Part shown: positions 23,672 through 32,521 of the stretch, in pieces
How positions within the stretch are numbered: position 1 is the first letter of the stretch
How the letters are laid out: every line of letters starts with the position of its first letter
Source: Pseudomonas izuensis
GTDB taxonomy: Bacteria; Pseudomonadota; Gammaproteobacteria; Pseudomonadales; Pseudomonadaceae
Direction: 5' to 3'
Length of the DNA: 33,878 nucleotides
Assembly: GCF_009861505.1 (NCBI RefSeq)
Contig: NZ_WTFT01000044.1
Location: 488 to 34,365 of the forward strand
Notes under the pieces: generated by a model
The model's input: the letters and a program-made list of their open reading frames with translations, nothing else
What the model was told of the DNA's origin: nothing
Database searches by the model: none
Made by a program: the position numbers and the translations under genes

Positions 23672-25746
23672 GCGATGCGCAACTTGAAATTCTAGCCAGC
23701 CGCGCCGGTCTGGCCGTCGACTGGATCGACGCCAACGGTCGCCCGCAAAGGGTCGCCCCTTCGGTGTTGCGCAATGTCCTGACCGGGCTCGGCCACCCGG
23801 CCGGCAGCGCGCAGGAGATCGACGCCAGCCTGCTCGAATTGCAGCAGGTGCAACAGACCCGGCACTTGCCGCCCTTGCTCACCGCCGACGTCGGCGTCGG
23901 CCTCAACCTGGCACATTACTTCGAGCCGCAAACGCCGTGCGAGATTCACCTTGAAGACGGCTCGCGGCTCACGCTCAAACTGGACGCCGAGGCGACGCTA
24001 CCGGGACTGATTCCAGTCGGTTACCAGCAGGTCAGCATCGACGGACAAACCTTTACCCTGGCCGTGGCACCCGAGCGTTGTTACAGCGTGGGCGATGCCG
24101 TGGAAAACCCGACCCCGCGCACCTGGGGCCTGAGCGTTCAGCTATACGCCTTGCGTCGCAACGGCGATGGCGGGTTCGGCGATACCCAGGCCCTGGAAGA
24201 CCTGGCCCGGGTGGCGGGTGAGCGCGGTGCCGAAGCGCTGGCGATCAGCCCGCTGCATGCCATGTTCGCCAGCGACACTCAACGCTACAGCCCTTATTCG
24301 CCATCCAGCCGTTTGTTTCTCAACAGCCTGTACTGCGCGCCGGGCGCAATCCTTGGCGAGCGTGCGCTGCGCACCGCCATCGATGCCACCGGGCTGGCTG
24401 ACGAACTCAGGCATCTGGAAAATCTGCCCCTGATCGAGTGGCCGGCCGCCGCTGAAGCCAAACACCGGGTTTTAGAGGCGCTGTATGAAGGCTTCGTGCA
24501 GGGTGAGCACCCTTTGCATGAAGATTTCGGCAGCTTCCGCCACGCAGGGGGCGAAGCGCTGGAAAACCATTGTCGCTTCGAAGCCATCCAGGAGGACCGT
24601 GCCGCCAAAGGTGAAAGCCTCGACTGGCGGCAATGGCCCGAGCAGTGGCGCAATCCGCGCAGTGCCGCCCTGGCCGAATTCGCTGAGGAAAATGCCGGCC
24701 GCATCGGCTACTTCGCGTTCTGCCAATGGCTGATCACCCGGTGCCTGGAACGCGCGCAAGCCGCCGCCCGCAGCAGCGGCATGGGCATTGGCCTGATCAC
24801 CGACCTGGCCGTCGGTGCCGATGGCGGCGGCAGTCAGGCCTGGAGCCGTCAGGATGAACTGCTGGCCTCCCTCACCGTCGGCGCGCCGCCGGACATTCTC
24901 AACCGTACGGGGCAAGGCTGGGGGATTTCCGCGTTTTCCCCAGAAGGCCTGGTGCGCAACGGCTTTCGTGCCTTCATCGAAATGCTGCGCGCCAACTTTG
25001 CCCACGCCGGGGGCCTGCGCATCGATCACGTCATGGGGCTGCAACGCTTGTGGGTGATCCCCAATGGTGCGCCGCCTGCCGACGGTGCCTACCTCTATTA
25101 CCCGGTGGACGACCTGTTGCGCCTGTTGACCCTTGAATCCCATCGCCACCAGGCCATCGTCCTTGGCGAAGACCTCGGCACCGTGCCGGAGGGTCTGCGG
25201 GAAAAACTCATCGCCCGTTCGATGCTGGGCATGCGGGTGTTGCTGTTCGAACAGGACAATACCCACTTCAAGCCGATCCTCGACTGGCCGGACAATGCCC
25301 TGGCGACCACCAGCACCCACGATTTGCCGACCCTCAATGGCTGGTGGCATGGCCGCGACATCGACTGGAACGCCCGCCTGGGGCTGATCGATGCACACGC
25401 TGAAATCGAATGGCGCCACCACCGTGAACGGGAACGCGAGGGCCTGCGCCGCACCTTGAGCCAGGACCCGCAGAACTTCCGCGAAGAGTCCCATGAGACC
25501 GATCAGGTGCTTGACGCCAGCGTGCGTTTCCTCGGCCATACCCGTGCGCCGTTGGTGTTGCTGCCGCTGGAGGATGCCCTGGGCATCGAACAACAGGCCA
25601 ACCTGCCCGGCACCATCGATACCCACCCCAATTGGTCGCGACGCTTGCCGGGCTATAGCGAAGCCCTGCTCGATGACCCCGACGCCGCACGCCGCCTGGA
25701 ACTGCTCGCCTGCGCGCGATTGCAGGCCGCTGAGCGTGACCAATGA
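23668..25746 (+). CDS. malQ: 4-alpha-glucanotransferase MalQ
   Basis: A 692-residue GH77 amylomaltase that transfers alpha-1,4-glucan segments between maltodextrins, supplying chains of usable length for TreY. An N-terminal region of about 150 residues (typical of the long MalQ form) precedes the barrel. Catalytic residues: D453 in RIDHVMGLQRLW, E501 in LGEDLGTVP and D552 in TSTHDLPTLNGWW. ATG 23668 lies in the treZ stop (ATGA), and its own stop overlaps the treY start in the same way. Its position between treZ and treY implies stoichiometric production with the two trehalose enzymes. Confidence 0.95.
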   Translation: MSDAQLEILASRAGLAVDWIDANGRPQRVAPSVLRNVLTGLGHPAGSAQEIDASLLELQQVQQTRHLPPLLTADVGVGLNLAHYFEPQTPCEIHLEDGSRLTLKLDAEATLPGLIPVGYQQVSIDGQTFTLAVAPERCYSVGDAVENPTPRTWGLSVQLYALRRNGDGGFGDTQALEDLARVAGERGAEALAISPLHAMFASDTQRYSPYSPSSRLFLNSLYCAPGAILGERALRTAIDATGLADELRHLENLPLIEWPAAAEAKHRVLEALYEGFVQGEHPLHEDFGSFRHAGGEALENHCRFEAIQEDRAAKGESLDWRQWPEQWRNPRSAALAEFAEENAGRIGYFAFCQWLITRCLERAQAAARSSGMGIGLITDLAVGADGGGSQAWSRQDELLASLTVGAPPDILNRTGQGWGISAFSPEGLVRNGFRAFIEMLRANFAHAGGLRIDHVMGLQRLWVIPNGAPPADGAYLYYPVDDLLRLLTLESHRHQAIVLGEDLGTVPEGLREKLIARSMLGMRVLLFEQDNTHFKPILDWPDNALATTSTHDLPTLNGWWHGRDIDWNARLGLIDAHAEIEWRHHREREREGLRRTLSQDPQNFREESHETDQVLDASVRFLGHTRAPLVLLPLEDALGIEQQANLPGTIDTHPNWSRRLPGYSEALLDDPDAARRLELLACARLQAAERDQ

Positions 25747-28517
25747 CAGCGGTGCAAATACAGCCACTACGGGCCACCCTGCGCCTGCAATTTCATAAAG
25801 GTTTCACCCTCGACGATGCAGTGCCGCTGGTGCCCTACTTCGCCCGCCTCGGCATCAGCCACCTGTATGCCTCGCCGCTGCTGAGCGCCCGCGCCGGCTC
25901 CATGCATGGCTACGACGTGGTGGACCCGACCACCGTCAACCCGGAGCTTGGCGGCGAGGCGGCGCTGCATAGACTGGTCAACGCGTTGCGCGGCCAGCAC
26001 ATGGGGTTGATCCTCGATATCGTCTCCAATCACATGGCCGTCGGCGGTAGCGACAACCCCTGGTGGCTGGACTTGCTGGAATGGGGGCGGCTGAGCCCCT
26101 ACGGCGAATTTTTCGATATTCAGTGGCACTCGCCCGATCCGTTGATGGAAGGCCAATTGCTCATGCCGTTCCTCGGCAGCGACTACGGCATCGCACTGCA
26201 GGACGGCACCCTGCCCCTGCGTTTCGATGCCTCGCGCGGGGCGTTTCATGTCGAGCACTACGATCATCACTTTCCGATTTGCCCCAGCCATTACGGCGAA
26301 CTGCTGAAGGCCGACACCGAGCCGCTCAAATCGCTGGCAGACCGCTTCAGCACCTTGAGCTATCAGACGGACGCCCATAGCCTGGCGATGCCATTGAAAG
26401 AAGAATTGCGCGAACTGGCCGGCGATCCGGACATACGCCAGGTCATCGACAACAACCTGAAAAGTTACGACGCCTTTACCCCGGAAGGCTTCCAACGGTT
26501 GCACAATTTGCTGGAACGCCAGAGCTATCGGCTCGCCAGTTGGCGCACCGCCGCGGACGACATCAACTGGCGGCGTTTTTTCGATGTTAACGAACTGGGT
26601 GGGCTGCGTGTAGAACGTCCCGCCGTGTTTGAGGCGACCCATGCGAAAATCTTCCAGCTGCTGGCCGAAGGCCTGGTCGACGGCCTGCGCATCGACCACA
26701 TCGACGGACTTGCCGACCCGAGGGGTTACTGCCGAAAACTGCGACGGCGGGTCGATCGCCTGGTACCGGGCCGGCATCTGCCGATCTATGTCGAGAAGAT
26801 CCTCGGCGAAGGCGAAACCCTGCATCGCGACTGGTCGGTGGACGGCACCACCGGCTATGAATTCATGAACCAGTTGTCGCTGCTGCAACACGACCCGCAG
26901 GGCGCACAGCCCCTGGGCGAACTCTGGCACCGTTACAGCGAACGCCCGGCCGATTTCGCCCAGGAAGCGCAGCTGGCGCGCCAACAGATTCTCAACGGTT
27001 CCCTGGCCGGGGATTTTGAAAGTGTCGCCCAGGCCCTGCTGCAAGTGGCCCGGGATGACCTGATGACCCGCGATTTGACCCTCGGTGCGATCCGTCGGGC
27101 ATTGCAGGCGCTGATCATGCATTTTCCGGTGTACCGCACCTACATCAGCCCACTCGGCCGTTCGGAACAGGACGAGGTGTTTTTCCGGCAAGCCCTGGAC
27201 GGTGCCCGGCAAACCCTCGGCGAAGCGGACTGGCCGGTGCTCGATTGCCTGGCCGGTTGGCTGGGCGGCGAGCCCTGGCGCAAACGCCCGGTGGGACGCG
27301 CGCGCAAGCGGCTCAAGCATGCCTGTGTGCGCTTTCAGCAACTGACCTCACCGGCGGCGGCAAAAGCGGTGGAAGACACCGCGTTCTATCGTTCGGCCGT
27401 GTTGCTTTCGCGCAATGACGTCGGCTTCGACACTGAACAGTTCAGCGCGCCAGTGGCTGACTTTCATGCCGCGTGCGCCCGGCGACTGGCCGAGTTCCCG
27501 GACAACCTGCTGGCCACCGCGACCCATGATCACAAACGCGGCGAAGACACCCGCGCGCGCCTGGCGGTGTTGAGTGAGCGCAGTGCCTGGTATGCCGACC
27601 AGATCGGCCTGTGGCGCGCCCTCGCCCGCCCCCTGCGCAACGATGACCTATCGCCATCGGCCGGTGATGAATTGATTCTGTATCAAGCCATCCTCGGCAC
27701 TTGGCCGCTGGATTTGCACAGCGATGATCAAGGGGCGCTGGAGGATTACGCCGGACGCCTCTGGCAGTGGCAGCGCAAAGCCCTGCGCGAAGCCAAGTTG
27801 CAGAGTAGCTGGAGTGCGCCAAACGACGCCTACGAGCAAGCAACCCAGGCGTTTGTCCAAGGCCTGTTGCTGACGCCGGAGGGCGAATTGCTGCGCTCGG
27901 CCCTGGGCAAGGCCGCGCAGGTTATCGCCGTTCCCGGCGCGCTCAACGGCTTGGCGCAAACCTTGCTGCGCATGACCGTGCCGGGGGTGCCGGACCTCTA
28001 TCAGGGCAATGACTTCTGGGACTTTTCCCTGGTCGATCCGGACAACCGTCGGCCAGTGGATTACCCCAGTCGCCAGCAGGCCTTGCAAGAATCCATGGAG
28101 GCGTCTGATCTGTTGGCGCACTGGCGGGACGGACGCATCAAGCAGACCTTGATCGCGCGCACGTTGAACCTGCGTTCAGCGCATCCGGAGCTGTTTCGAC
28201 GGGGCACTTATCAGCCCCTCGACATCCTCGGCGACCAGGCGCATCGCGTGCTGGGATTTGTTCGGGAACATGAGGGCCAACGGGCCATCGTGATCGTGCC
28301 GATTCGCTCTGCGCCGCTGCTGGAAAACAGTGCCATTCCGCAGGTGAGTGCGCTGCTGTGGGGCGATACGCGGGTCCATTTGCCGTTTGCTACCGCCGGG
28401 GAAAATCTCAAGGGACTTTTTTCAAGCACAGTAGTCACAAAACACAGGGAGCTGATGGTCAGCGCCGCGCTGGGGGACTTCCCGGTCAATCTCTTTATCC
28501 AAACTACCCACACTTGA
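25743..28517 (+). CDS. treY: Malto-oligosyltrehalose synthase TreY
   Basis: A 924-residue GH13 intramolecular transglucosylase that turns the reducing-end alpha-1,4 bond of a maltodextrin into alpha,alpha-1,1. Motifs: RLQFHKGFTLDDAVPLVPYFARLGISHLY near the N terminus, LDIVSNHMAVGG (91-102), nucleophile D318 in GLRIDHIDGLADP, acid/base E351 in YVEKILGEGE, and ATHDHKRGEDTRARLAVLSE for the third acid. Length is at the upper end of the family (about 700-950). The start overlaps the malQ stop by ATGA. It precedes the DUF2934 gene by 21 bp, so that gene is probably in the same transcript. Confidence 0.95.
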   Translation: MTAVQIQPLRATLRLQFHKGFTLDDAVPLVPYFARLGISHLYASPLLSARAGSMHGYDVVDPTTVNPELGGEAALHRLVNALRGQHMGLILDIVSNHMAVGGSDNPWWLDLLEWGRLSPYGEFFDIQWHSPDPLMEGQLLMPFLGSDYGIALQDGTLPLRFDASRGAFHVEHYDHHFPICPSHYGELLKADTEPLKSLADRFSTLSYQTDAHSLAMPLKEELRELAGDPDIRQVIDNNLKSYDAFTPEGFQRLHNLLERQSYRLASWRTAADDINWRRFFDVNELGGLRVERPAVFEATHAKIFQLLAEGLVDGLRIDHIDGLADPRGYCRKLRRRVDRLVPGRHLPIYVEKILGEGETLHRDWSVDGTTGYEFMNQLSLLQHDPQGAQPLGELWHRYSERPADFAQEAQLARQQILNGSLAGDFESVAQALLQVARDDLMTRDLTLGAIRRALQALIMHFPVYRTYISPLGRSEQDEVFFRQALDGARQTLGEADWPVLDCLAGWLGGEPWRKRPVGRARKRLKHACVRFQQLTSPAAAKAVEDTAFYRSAVLLSRNDVGFDTEQFSAPVADFHAACARRLAEFPDNLLATATHDHKRGEDTRARLAVLSERSAWYADQIGLWRALARPLRNDDLSPSAGDELILYQAILGTWPLDLHSDDQGALEDYAGRLWQWQRKALREAKLQSSWSAPNDAYEQATQAFVQGLLLTPEGELLRSALGKAAQVIAVPGALNGLAQTLLRMTVPGVPDLYQGNDFWDFSLVDPDNRRPVDYPSRQQALQESMEASDLLAHWRDGRIKQTLIARTLNLRSAHPELFRRGTYQPLDILGDQAHRVLGFVREHEGQRAIVIVPIRSAPLLENSAIPQVSALLWGDTRVHLPFATAGENLKGLFSSTVVTKHRELMVSAALGDFPVNLFIQTTHT

Positions 28518-28538
28518 GTTCAGTTCAGGAGCAATGCG

Positions 28539-28853
28539 ATGAGTACCGACGATAAACGCATCCGCGAGTTTGCCTATCAGATCTGGGAGTCCGAAGGTAA
28601 GCCCGAGGGTCAGGAAGCCCGGCACTGGGAGATGGCCTGCAAACTGGCGGAAGCCGAAGCGCTGGCACCGAAAAAAGCACCGAAAGCGGCGGCCAGCAAG
28701 ACACCAGCCACCAAAACGGCGCTCAATGGTAAGGGTGGCGAGCCAAAAACCAAGGCCAAGGCGAAACCTGCCGCTGCTTCCAAGGTGATTCCGCCGGGGG
28801 AGAAGGCTATAGAGAAAAAGCCTCGCGCAGCGCGCAAACCGCCTAATGTCTGA
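28539..28853 (+). CDS. DUF2934 protein with Lys/Ala/Pro-rich tail
   Basis: A 104-residue protein. Residues about 4-42 (DKRIREFAYQIWESEGKPEGQEARHWEMACKL) are the DUF2934 motif, a short helical unit with the conserved IWE-x-EGxPxGxxxxHW pattern. The remaining 60 residues are Lys-, Ala- and Pro-rich and histone-H1-like (KKAPKAAASKTPATKT), probably disordered and able to bind nucleic acid or another polyanion. CAGGAG lies eight bases before ATG 28539. Small proteins of this kind recur in Pseudomonas glg/tre loci, which suggests a link to the pathway, but no function is established to my knowledge. Confidence 0.85.
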   Translation: MSTDDKRIREFAYQIWESEGKPEGQEARHWEMACKLAEAEALAPKKAPKAAASKTPATKTALNGKGGEPKTKAKAKPAAASKVIPPGEKAIEKKPRAARKPPNV

Positions 28854-28932
28854 CGCATTGCTCGACTGAGCTGAACAACTGTGTGGCGATTCTTCTCGCC
28901 ACCGCGGGCACGCTCGCCAGGCATCCCCCCCT

Positions 28933-29022
28933 TGTGGGAGCGAGCCTGCTCGCGATAGCGGCCTGTCAGGCAACGCATGTGTTGGATGTGGAACCGTCAT
29001 CGCGAGCAGGCTCGCTCACACA
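28933..29022. repeat. REP doublet (family B)
   Basis: Inverted copies with core GAGCGAGCCTGCTCGC at both ends; the right copy ends CTCACACA. It separates the treY-DUF2934 end of the operon from glgX and may weaken read-through or protect the upstream mRNA. Confidence 0.92.
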
Positions 29023-29059
29023 TTGACCAGGCAGTTGCCCCCCATTTGCAGGAGCACTT

Positions 29060-31216
29060 ATGACCCGCCCAAAGAAAGACACGCCAGCCCCTCAAGAGCC
29101 GTCGAGAATTCGTGAGGGCCTACCCTTTCCATTGGGTGCGACCTGGGACGGTCTGGGGGTCAATTTCGCTTTGTTTTCCGCCAATGCCACCCGTGTCGAA
29201 CTGTGCATTTTCGACGATGCCGGCGAAGTGGAACTCGAACGCATCGAGCTGCCGGAGTACACCGACGAAATCTTCCACGGCTATTTGCCCGACGCCCATC
29301 CGGGGCTGATCTACGGCTACCGCGTGTATGGCCCGTATGACCCGGCCAACGGCCACCGATTCAACCACAACAAATTGCTGATCGACCCCTACGCCAAGCA
29401 ACTGGTGGGCAAGTTGAAATGGTCCGAAGCGTTGTTCGGCTACACCATCGGCCACCCCGACGCCGACCTCAGTTTCGATGAGCGCGACAGCGCGCCCTTC
29501 GTGCCCAAATGCAAGGTGATCGACCCGGCGCACACCTGGGGCCACGATCACCGGGTCAGCGTGCCATGGGACAAGACGATCATTTATGAAACCCACGTGC
29601 GCGGCATCAGCATGCGTCACCCAGGCGTCCCCGAGAACCTGCGCGGCACCTTCGCCGGGTTGATGGTCGATGACATGCTCGAACACATCCGCAAGCTCGG
29701 CGTGTCCACTGTCGAGTTACTGCCGATCCATGCGTTCGTCAATGACCAGCACCTGCTGCACAAGGGCATGACCAATTACTGGGGCTACAACAGCATCGCG
29801 TTCTTTGCGCCAGACCCGCGGTACCTGGCCAGCGGCAAGATCGCCGAGTTCAAGGAAATGGTCGCGCACCTGCACGAAGCCAACCTGGAAGTGATCCTCG
29901 ACGTGGTCTATAACCACACCGCCGAGGGCAACGAACAAGGCCCGACCCTGTCCATGCGCGGCATCGACAACGTCTCGTACTATCGCTTGAAGCCCGATGA
30001 CAAGCGCTTCTACATCAACGACTCCGGCACCGGCAACACCCTGGACCTGAGCCACCCGTGCGTGCTGCAAATGGTCACCGACTCTCTGCGCTACTGGGCC
30101 TCGGAAATGCACGTGGACGGGTTCCGCTTCGATCTGGCGACCATCCTGGGGCGTTATCACGATGGCTTTGACGAGCGACACAGCTTCCTGGTGGCCTGCC
30201 GCCAGGACCCCGTGTTGCGTCAGGTCAAGCTGATTGCCGAAGCCTGGGACTGTGGCCCCGGTGGCTATCAGGTCGGCAATTTTCCACCGGGCTGGGTGGA
30301 ATGGAACGACAAGTTCCGTGACACCGTGCGCGCCTTCTGGAAAGGCGACGACGGGCAACTGGCGGACTTCGCCAGTCGCATGACCGCTTCCGGCGAGATG
30401 TTCAATCAGCGTGGTCGTCGGCCTTATTCTTCGGTGAACTTTGTCACCGCCCATGACGGCTTCACCCTCAACGATCTGGTGTCGTACAACGACAAGCACA
30501 ACGAAGCCAACGACGAGAACAACCAGGATGGCAGCAACAACAATCTGTCATGGAACCACGGCGTCGAAGGCCCTACCGACGATCCCGAAATCAATGCATT
30601 GCGTCATCGACAGATGCGCAACTTCTTCGCCACCTTGCTGCTGGCACAGGGCACGCCGATGCTGGTGGCCGGCGATGAATTCGCCCGCACCCAGGATGGC
30701 AACAACAATGCCTATTGCCAGGACAGCGAGATCGGCTGGGTCAACTGGGACCTCAGCGAAGACGGCAAGGCCCTGCTCAAGTTCGTCAAACGTCTGATCA
30801 AGTTGCGCCTGGCCTATCCGATCCTGCGTCGCGGACGTTTTCTGGTGGGCAATTACAACGAGGACATCGGCGTCAAGGACGTTACCTGGCTGGCCGCCGA
30901 TGGCAGCGAGATGACCACCGAGCATTGGCACGATGCGCACAATCGCTGCCTGGGCATGCTGCTCGACGGCCGCGCCCAGGAAACCGGCATTCGCCGCAAG
31001 GGCGCCGACGCCACCCTGTTGCTGGTGGTCAACGCCTACCACGACATCGTCAACTTCGTACTGCCGGAAGTACCCGATGGCGGGTTCTGGACCTGCATGA
31101 TCGACACCAACCAACCGTCGATTCGCGGCCAGGAGCGCTTCGAGTTCGGCCACGAATATTCGGTCACCGGCCGTTCGCTGCTGTTGTTCGAACTGCAACA
31201 TGAAGAAGTAGAGTGA
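29060..31216 (+). CDS. glgX: Glycogen debranching enzyme GlgX
   Basis: A 718-residue GH13 isoamylase-type enzyme that hydrolyses alpha-1,6 branches of glycogen or limit dextrins. It has an N-terminal CBM48 domain (GATWDGLGVNFALFSANATRVELCIFD, about 27-53), YETHVRGISMRHPGVPENLRGTFAGL (about 176-201), DVVYNHTAEGNEQGP, nucleophile D358 in GFRFDLATILGR, acid/base E394 in LIAEAWDCGPGGYQVG and D466 in VTAHDGFTLNDLVSYNDKHNEAN. Length is typical of GlgX/TreX. AGGAG precedes ATG 29060. It lies 206 bp after the DUF2934 gene, across a REP doublet, so it may have a separate transcript or reduced co-expression. Confidence 0.95.
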   Translation: MTRPKKDTPAPQEPSRIREGLPFPLGATWDGLGVNFALFSANATRVELCIFDDAGEVELERIELPEYTDEIFHGYLPDAHPGLIYGYRVYGPYDPANGHRFNHNKLLIDPYAKQLVGKLKWSEALFGYTIGHPDADLSFDERDSAPFVPKCKVIDPAHTWGHDHRVSVPWDKTIIYETHVRGISMRHPGVPENLRGTFAGLMVDDMLEHIRKLGVSTVELLPIHAFVNDQHLLHKGMTNYWGYNSIAFFAPDPRYLASGKIAEFKEMVAHLHEANLEVILDVVYNHTAEGNEQGPTLSMRGIDNVSYYRLKPDDKRFYINDSGTGNTLDLSHPCVLQMVTDSLRYWASEMHVDGFRFDLATILGRYHDGFDERHSFLVACRQDPVLRQVKLIAEAWDCGPGGYQVGNFPPGWVEWNDKFRDTVRAFWKGDDGQLADFASRMTASGEMFNQRGRRPYSSVNFVTAHDGFTLNDLVSYNDKHNEANDENNQDGSNNNLSWNHGVEGPTDDPEINALRHRQMRNFFATLLLAQGTPMLVAGDEFARTQDGNNNAYCQDSEIGWVNWDLSEDGKALLKFVKRLIKLRLAYPILRRGRFLVGNYNEDIGVKDVTWLAADGSEMTTEHWHDAHNRCLGMLLDGRAQETGIRRKGADATLLLVVNAYHDIVNFVLPEVPDGGFWTCMIDTNQPSIRGQERFEFGHEYSVTGRSLLLFELQHEEVE

Positions 31217-31277
31217 GCGGATTTGCAACTTGTGTGGTTGAGTCAAACCCGGTGGCGCGTACTTACGCATTTCCCCT

Positions 31278-31376
31278 TTGGGAGCGAGCCTGCTCGCGAT
31301 GACGGCGGGACAGTCAATGCTGATGTCGACTGACACGCCCTCATCGCGAGCAGGCTCGCTCCCACAGGTCCGCATA
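31278..31376. repeat. REP doublet (family B)
   Basis: Inverted copies with core GAGCGAGCCTGCTCGC. The left copy begins TTTGGGAG rather than TGTGGGAG. The spacer contains GATGTCGACTGACACG, the reverse complement of the spacer motif at 7903-7917. It follows glgX. Confidence 0.92.
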
Positions 31377-31409
31377 TTTCCATATGCTTTTTGTCAGTAC
31401 GGAGAAAAA

Positions 31410-31442
31410 ATGTACCGCCTGGAACATCGAGGCGACGAATAG
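31410..31442 (+). other. Possible 10-codon leader ORF before the PIG-L gene
   Basis: GGAG at 31401 lies five bases before ATG 31410, which opens MYRLEHRGDE and stops at TAG. The ribosome site is better than most nearby, but the frame is so short that chance is likely. It lies 84 bases before the PIG-L start and could be a translated leader. Confidence 0.25.
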
Positions 31443-31526
31443 CATTACATGAGCAATACTCTGTGCGCGGCGATTCCAGGGTTCGGAACGCGGCACAACG
31501 CTATCAACGAAAACAAGGACGTAGCC

Positions 31527-32285
31527 ATGAAACCGGTCTCTCTGCTCGAAAACAGCCTGCCGGCACAGATCTGGAACAGCGCCCCGCAACTGGACAACGT
31601 CCCGGTCATCAACCTGCAATCCCTGATCCGGCCTGGTGCGCGCGCCGTGGTGATTGCCCCACACCCTGGCGATGAAGTGGTGACCTGCGGTGGCCTGCTG
31701 CAGTTGCTCAGCGCCATGGGCCATCCCTTGCAACTGATCTCGGTGACGGACGGCAGCGCCAGTCATCCGGGCTCGCAGCAGTGGTCGGAGAAACGCCTCA
31801 GCGTATTCCGTTCCCAGGAAAGCGTCGAAGCCTTGCGCCGGCTCGGGTTGCCGATGCACAGCCTGAAGTGGATTCGCGGCGGCTTCACCGACAATGCCCT
31901 GGCCGAACATGAGCAGCAAATGACCCGGTTCATAGCCCGTTATTTGCGGCCGGGCGACGTGGTGTTCAGCACCTGGTCCGAAGACGGCAACAGCGACCAT
32001 GATGCCGTTGGTCGAGCCAGTGCCAATGCCGCGACCATTGCCGGCGCCGATTTTAACGAAGTGCCGGTCTGGGCCTGGCACTGGCCAATGCGTGATCGGG
32101 GCTTGATCCCGTGGCATCGTGCCCGCAAGGTACGCCTGGACACCTGGACGGTGGCGCGAAAAAGTCATGCGACCCATGCATACGCCAGCCAGCTGGACGG
32201 TGAGCCCGCCATCGGCATCGCCCCGCTGCTGCCACGGGTGCTGCTGGACCGGATGCGGTTGCCTTATGAAATCATCTTCGTCTGA
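31527..32285 (+). CDS. PIG-L/LmbE-family deacetylase-like protein
   Basis: A 252-residue protein of the PIG-L fold, whose members remove acetyl groups from GlcNAc-type substrates using one zinc ion. The first motif reads APHPGDEVVTCGG (44-56): H46, D49 and E50 are kept, but the residue equal to the usual first Asp of HPDDE, the general base in MshB, is Gly48. The later ligand motif SDHDAVGRA holds H158. ATG 31527 with AAGGA seven bases upstream is chosen; a reading from 31449 adds 26 poor residues. It follows glgX after a REP doublet and precedes the EEP gene. It could be a weak or altered enzyme or act on an unusual sugar. Confidence 0.85.
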   Translation: MKPVSLLENSLPAQIWNSAPQLDNVPVINLQSLIRPGARAVVIAPHPGDEVVTCGGLLQLLSAMGHPLQLISVTDGSASHPGSQQWSEKRLSVFRSQESVEALRRLGLPMHSLKWIRGGFTDNALAEHEQQMTRFIARYLRPGDVVFSTWSEDGNSDHDAVGRASANAATIAGADFNEVPVWAWHWPMRDRGLIPWHRARKVRLDTWTVARKSHATHAYASQLDGEPAIGIAPLLPRVLLDRMRLPYEIIFV

Positions 32286-32339
32286 ACTGCAGAAATTCAA
32301 CTGTGGAAGATTTACTGGCTTAGGGCGACACAGGTCCAC

Positions 32340-32429
32340 TGTGGGAGCGAGCCTGCTCGCGAAGGGACCCTCACATCCAACATCCATGTTGACTGACCCA
32401 CCGCTTTCGCGAGCAGGCTCGCTCCCACA
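32340..32429. repeat. REP doublet (family B)
   Basis: Inverted copies with core GAGCGAGCCTGCTCGC at 32340-32364 and 32405-32429. The spacer has ATGTTGACTGACCCA, a variant of the common spacer motif. It lies between the PIG-L gene and the EEP gene. Confidence 0.92.
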
Positions 32430-32521
32430 GGGAATCAGATATATCCGAGAAAATCCGGATGGAACCGCCCGCCCCCACATCAGTCGCATGCATAAGCCAG
32501 CCTTGATTCAGAGGAGTGAAA

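Noticed and set aside
24472..27341. Long leftward open frames across malQ and treY
   Set aside because: The rightward frames carry complete GH77 and GH13 catalytic motifs with coupled starts. The antisense frames are by-products of GC-rich codon use.
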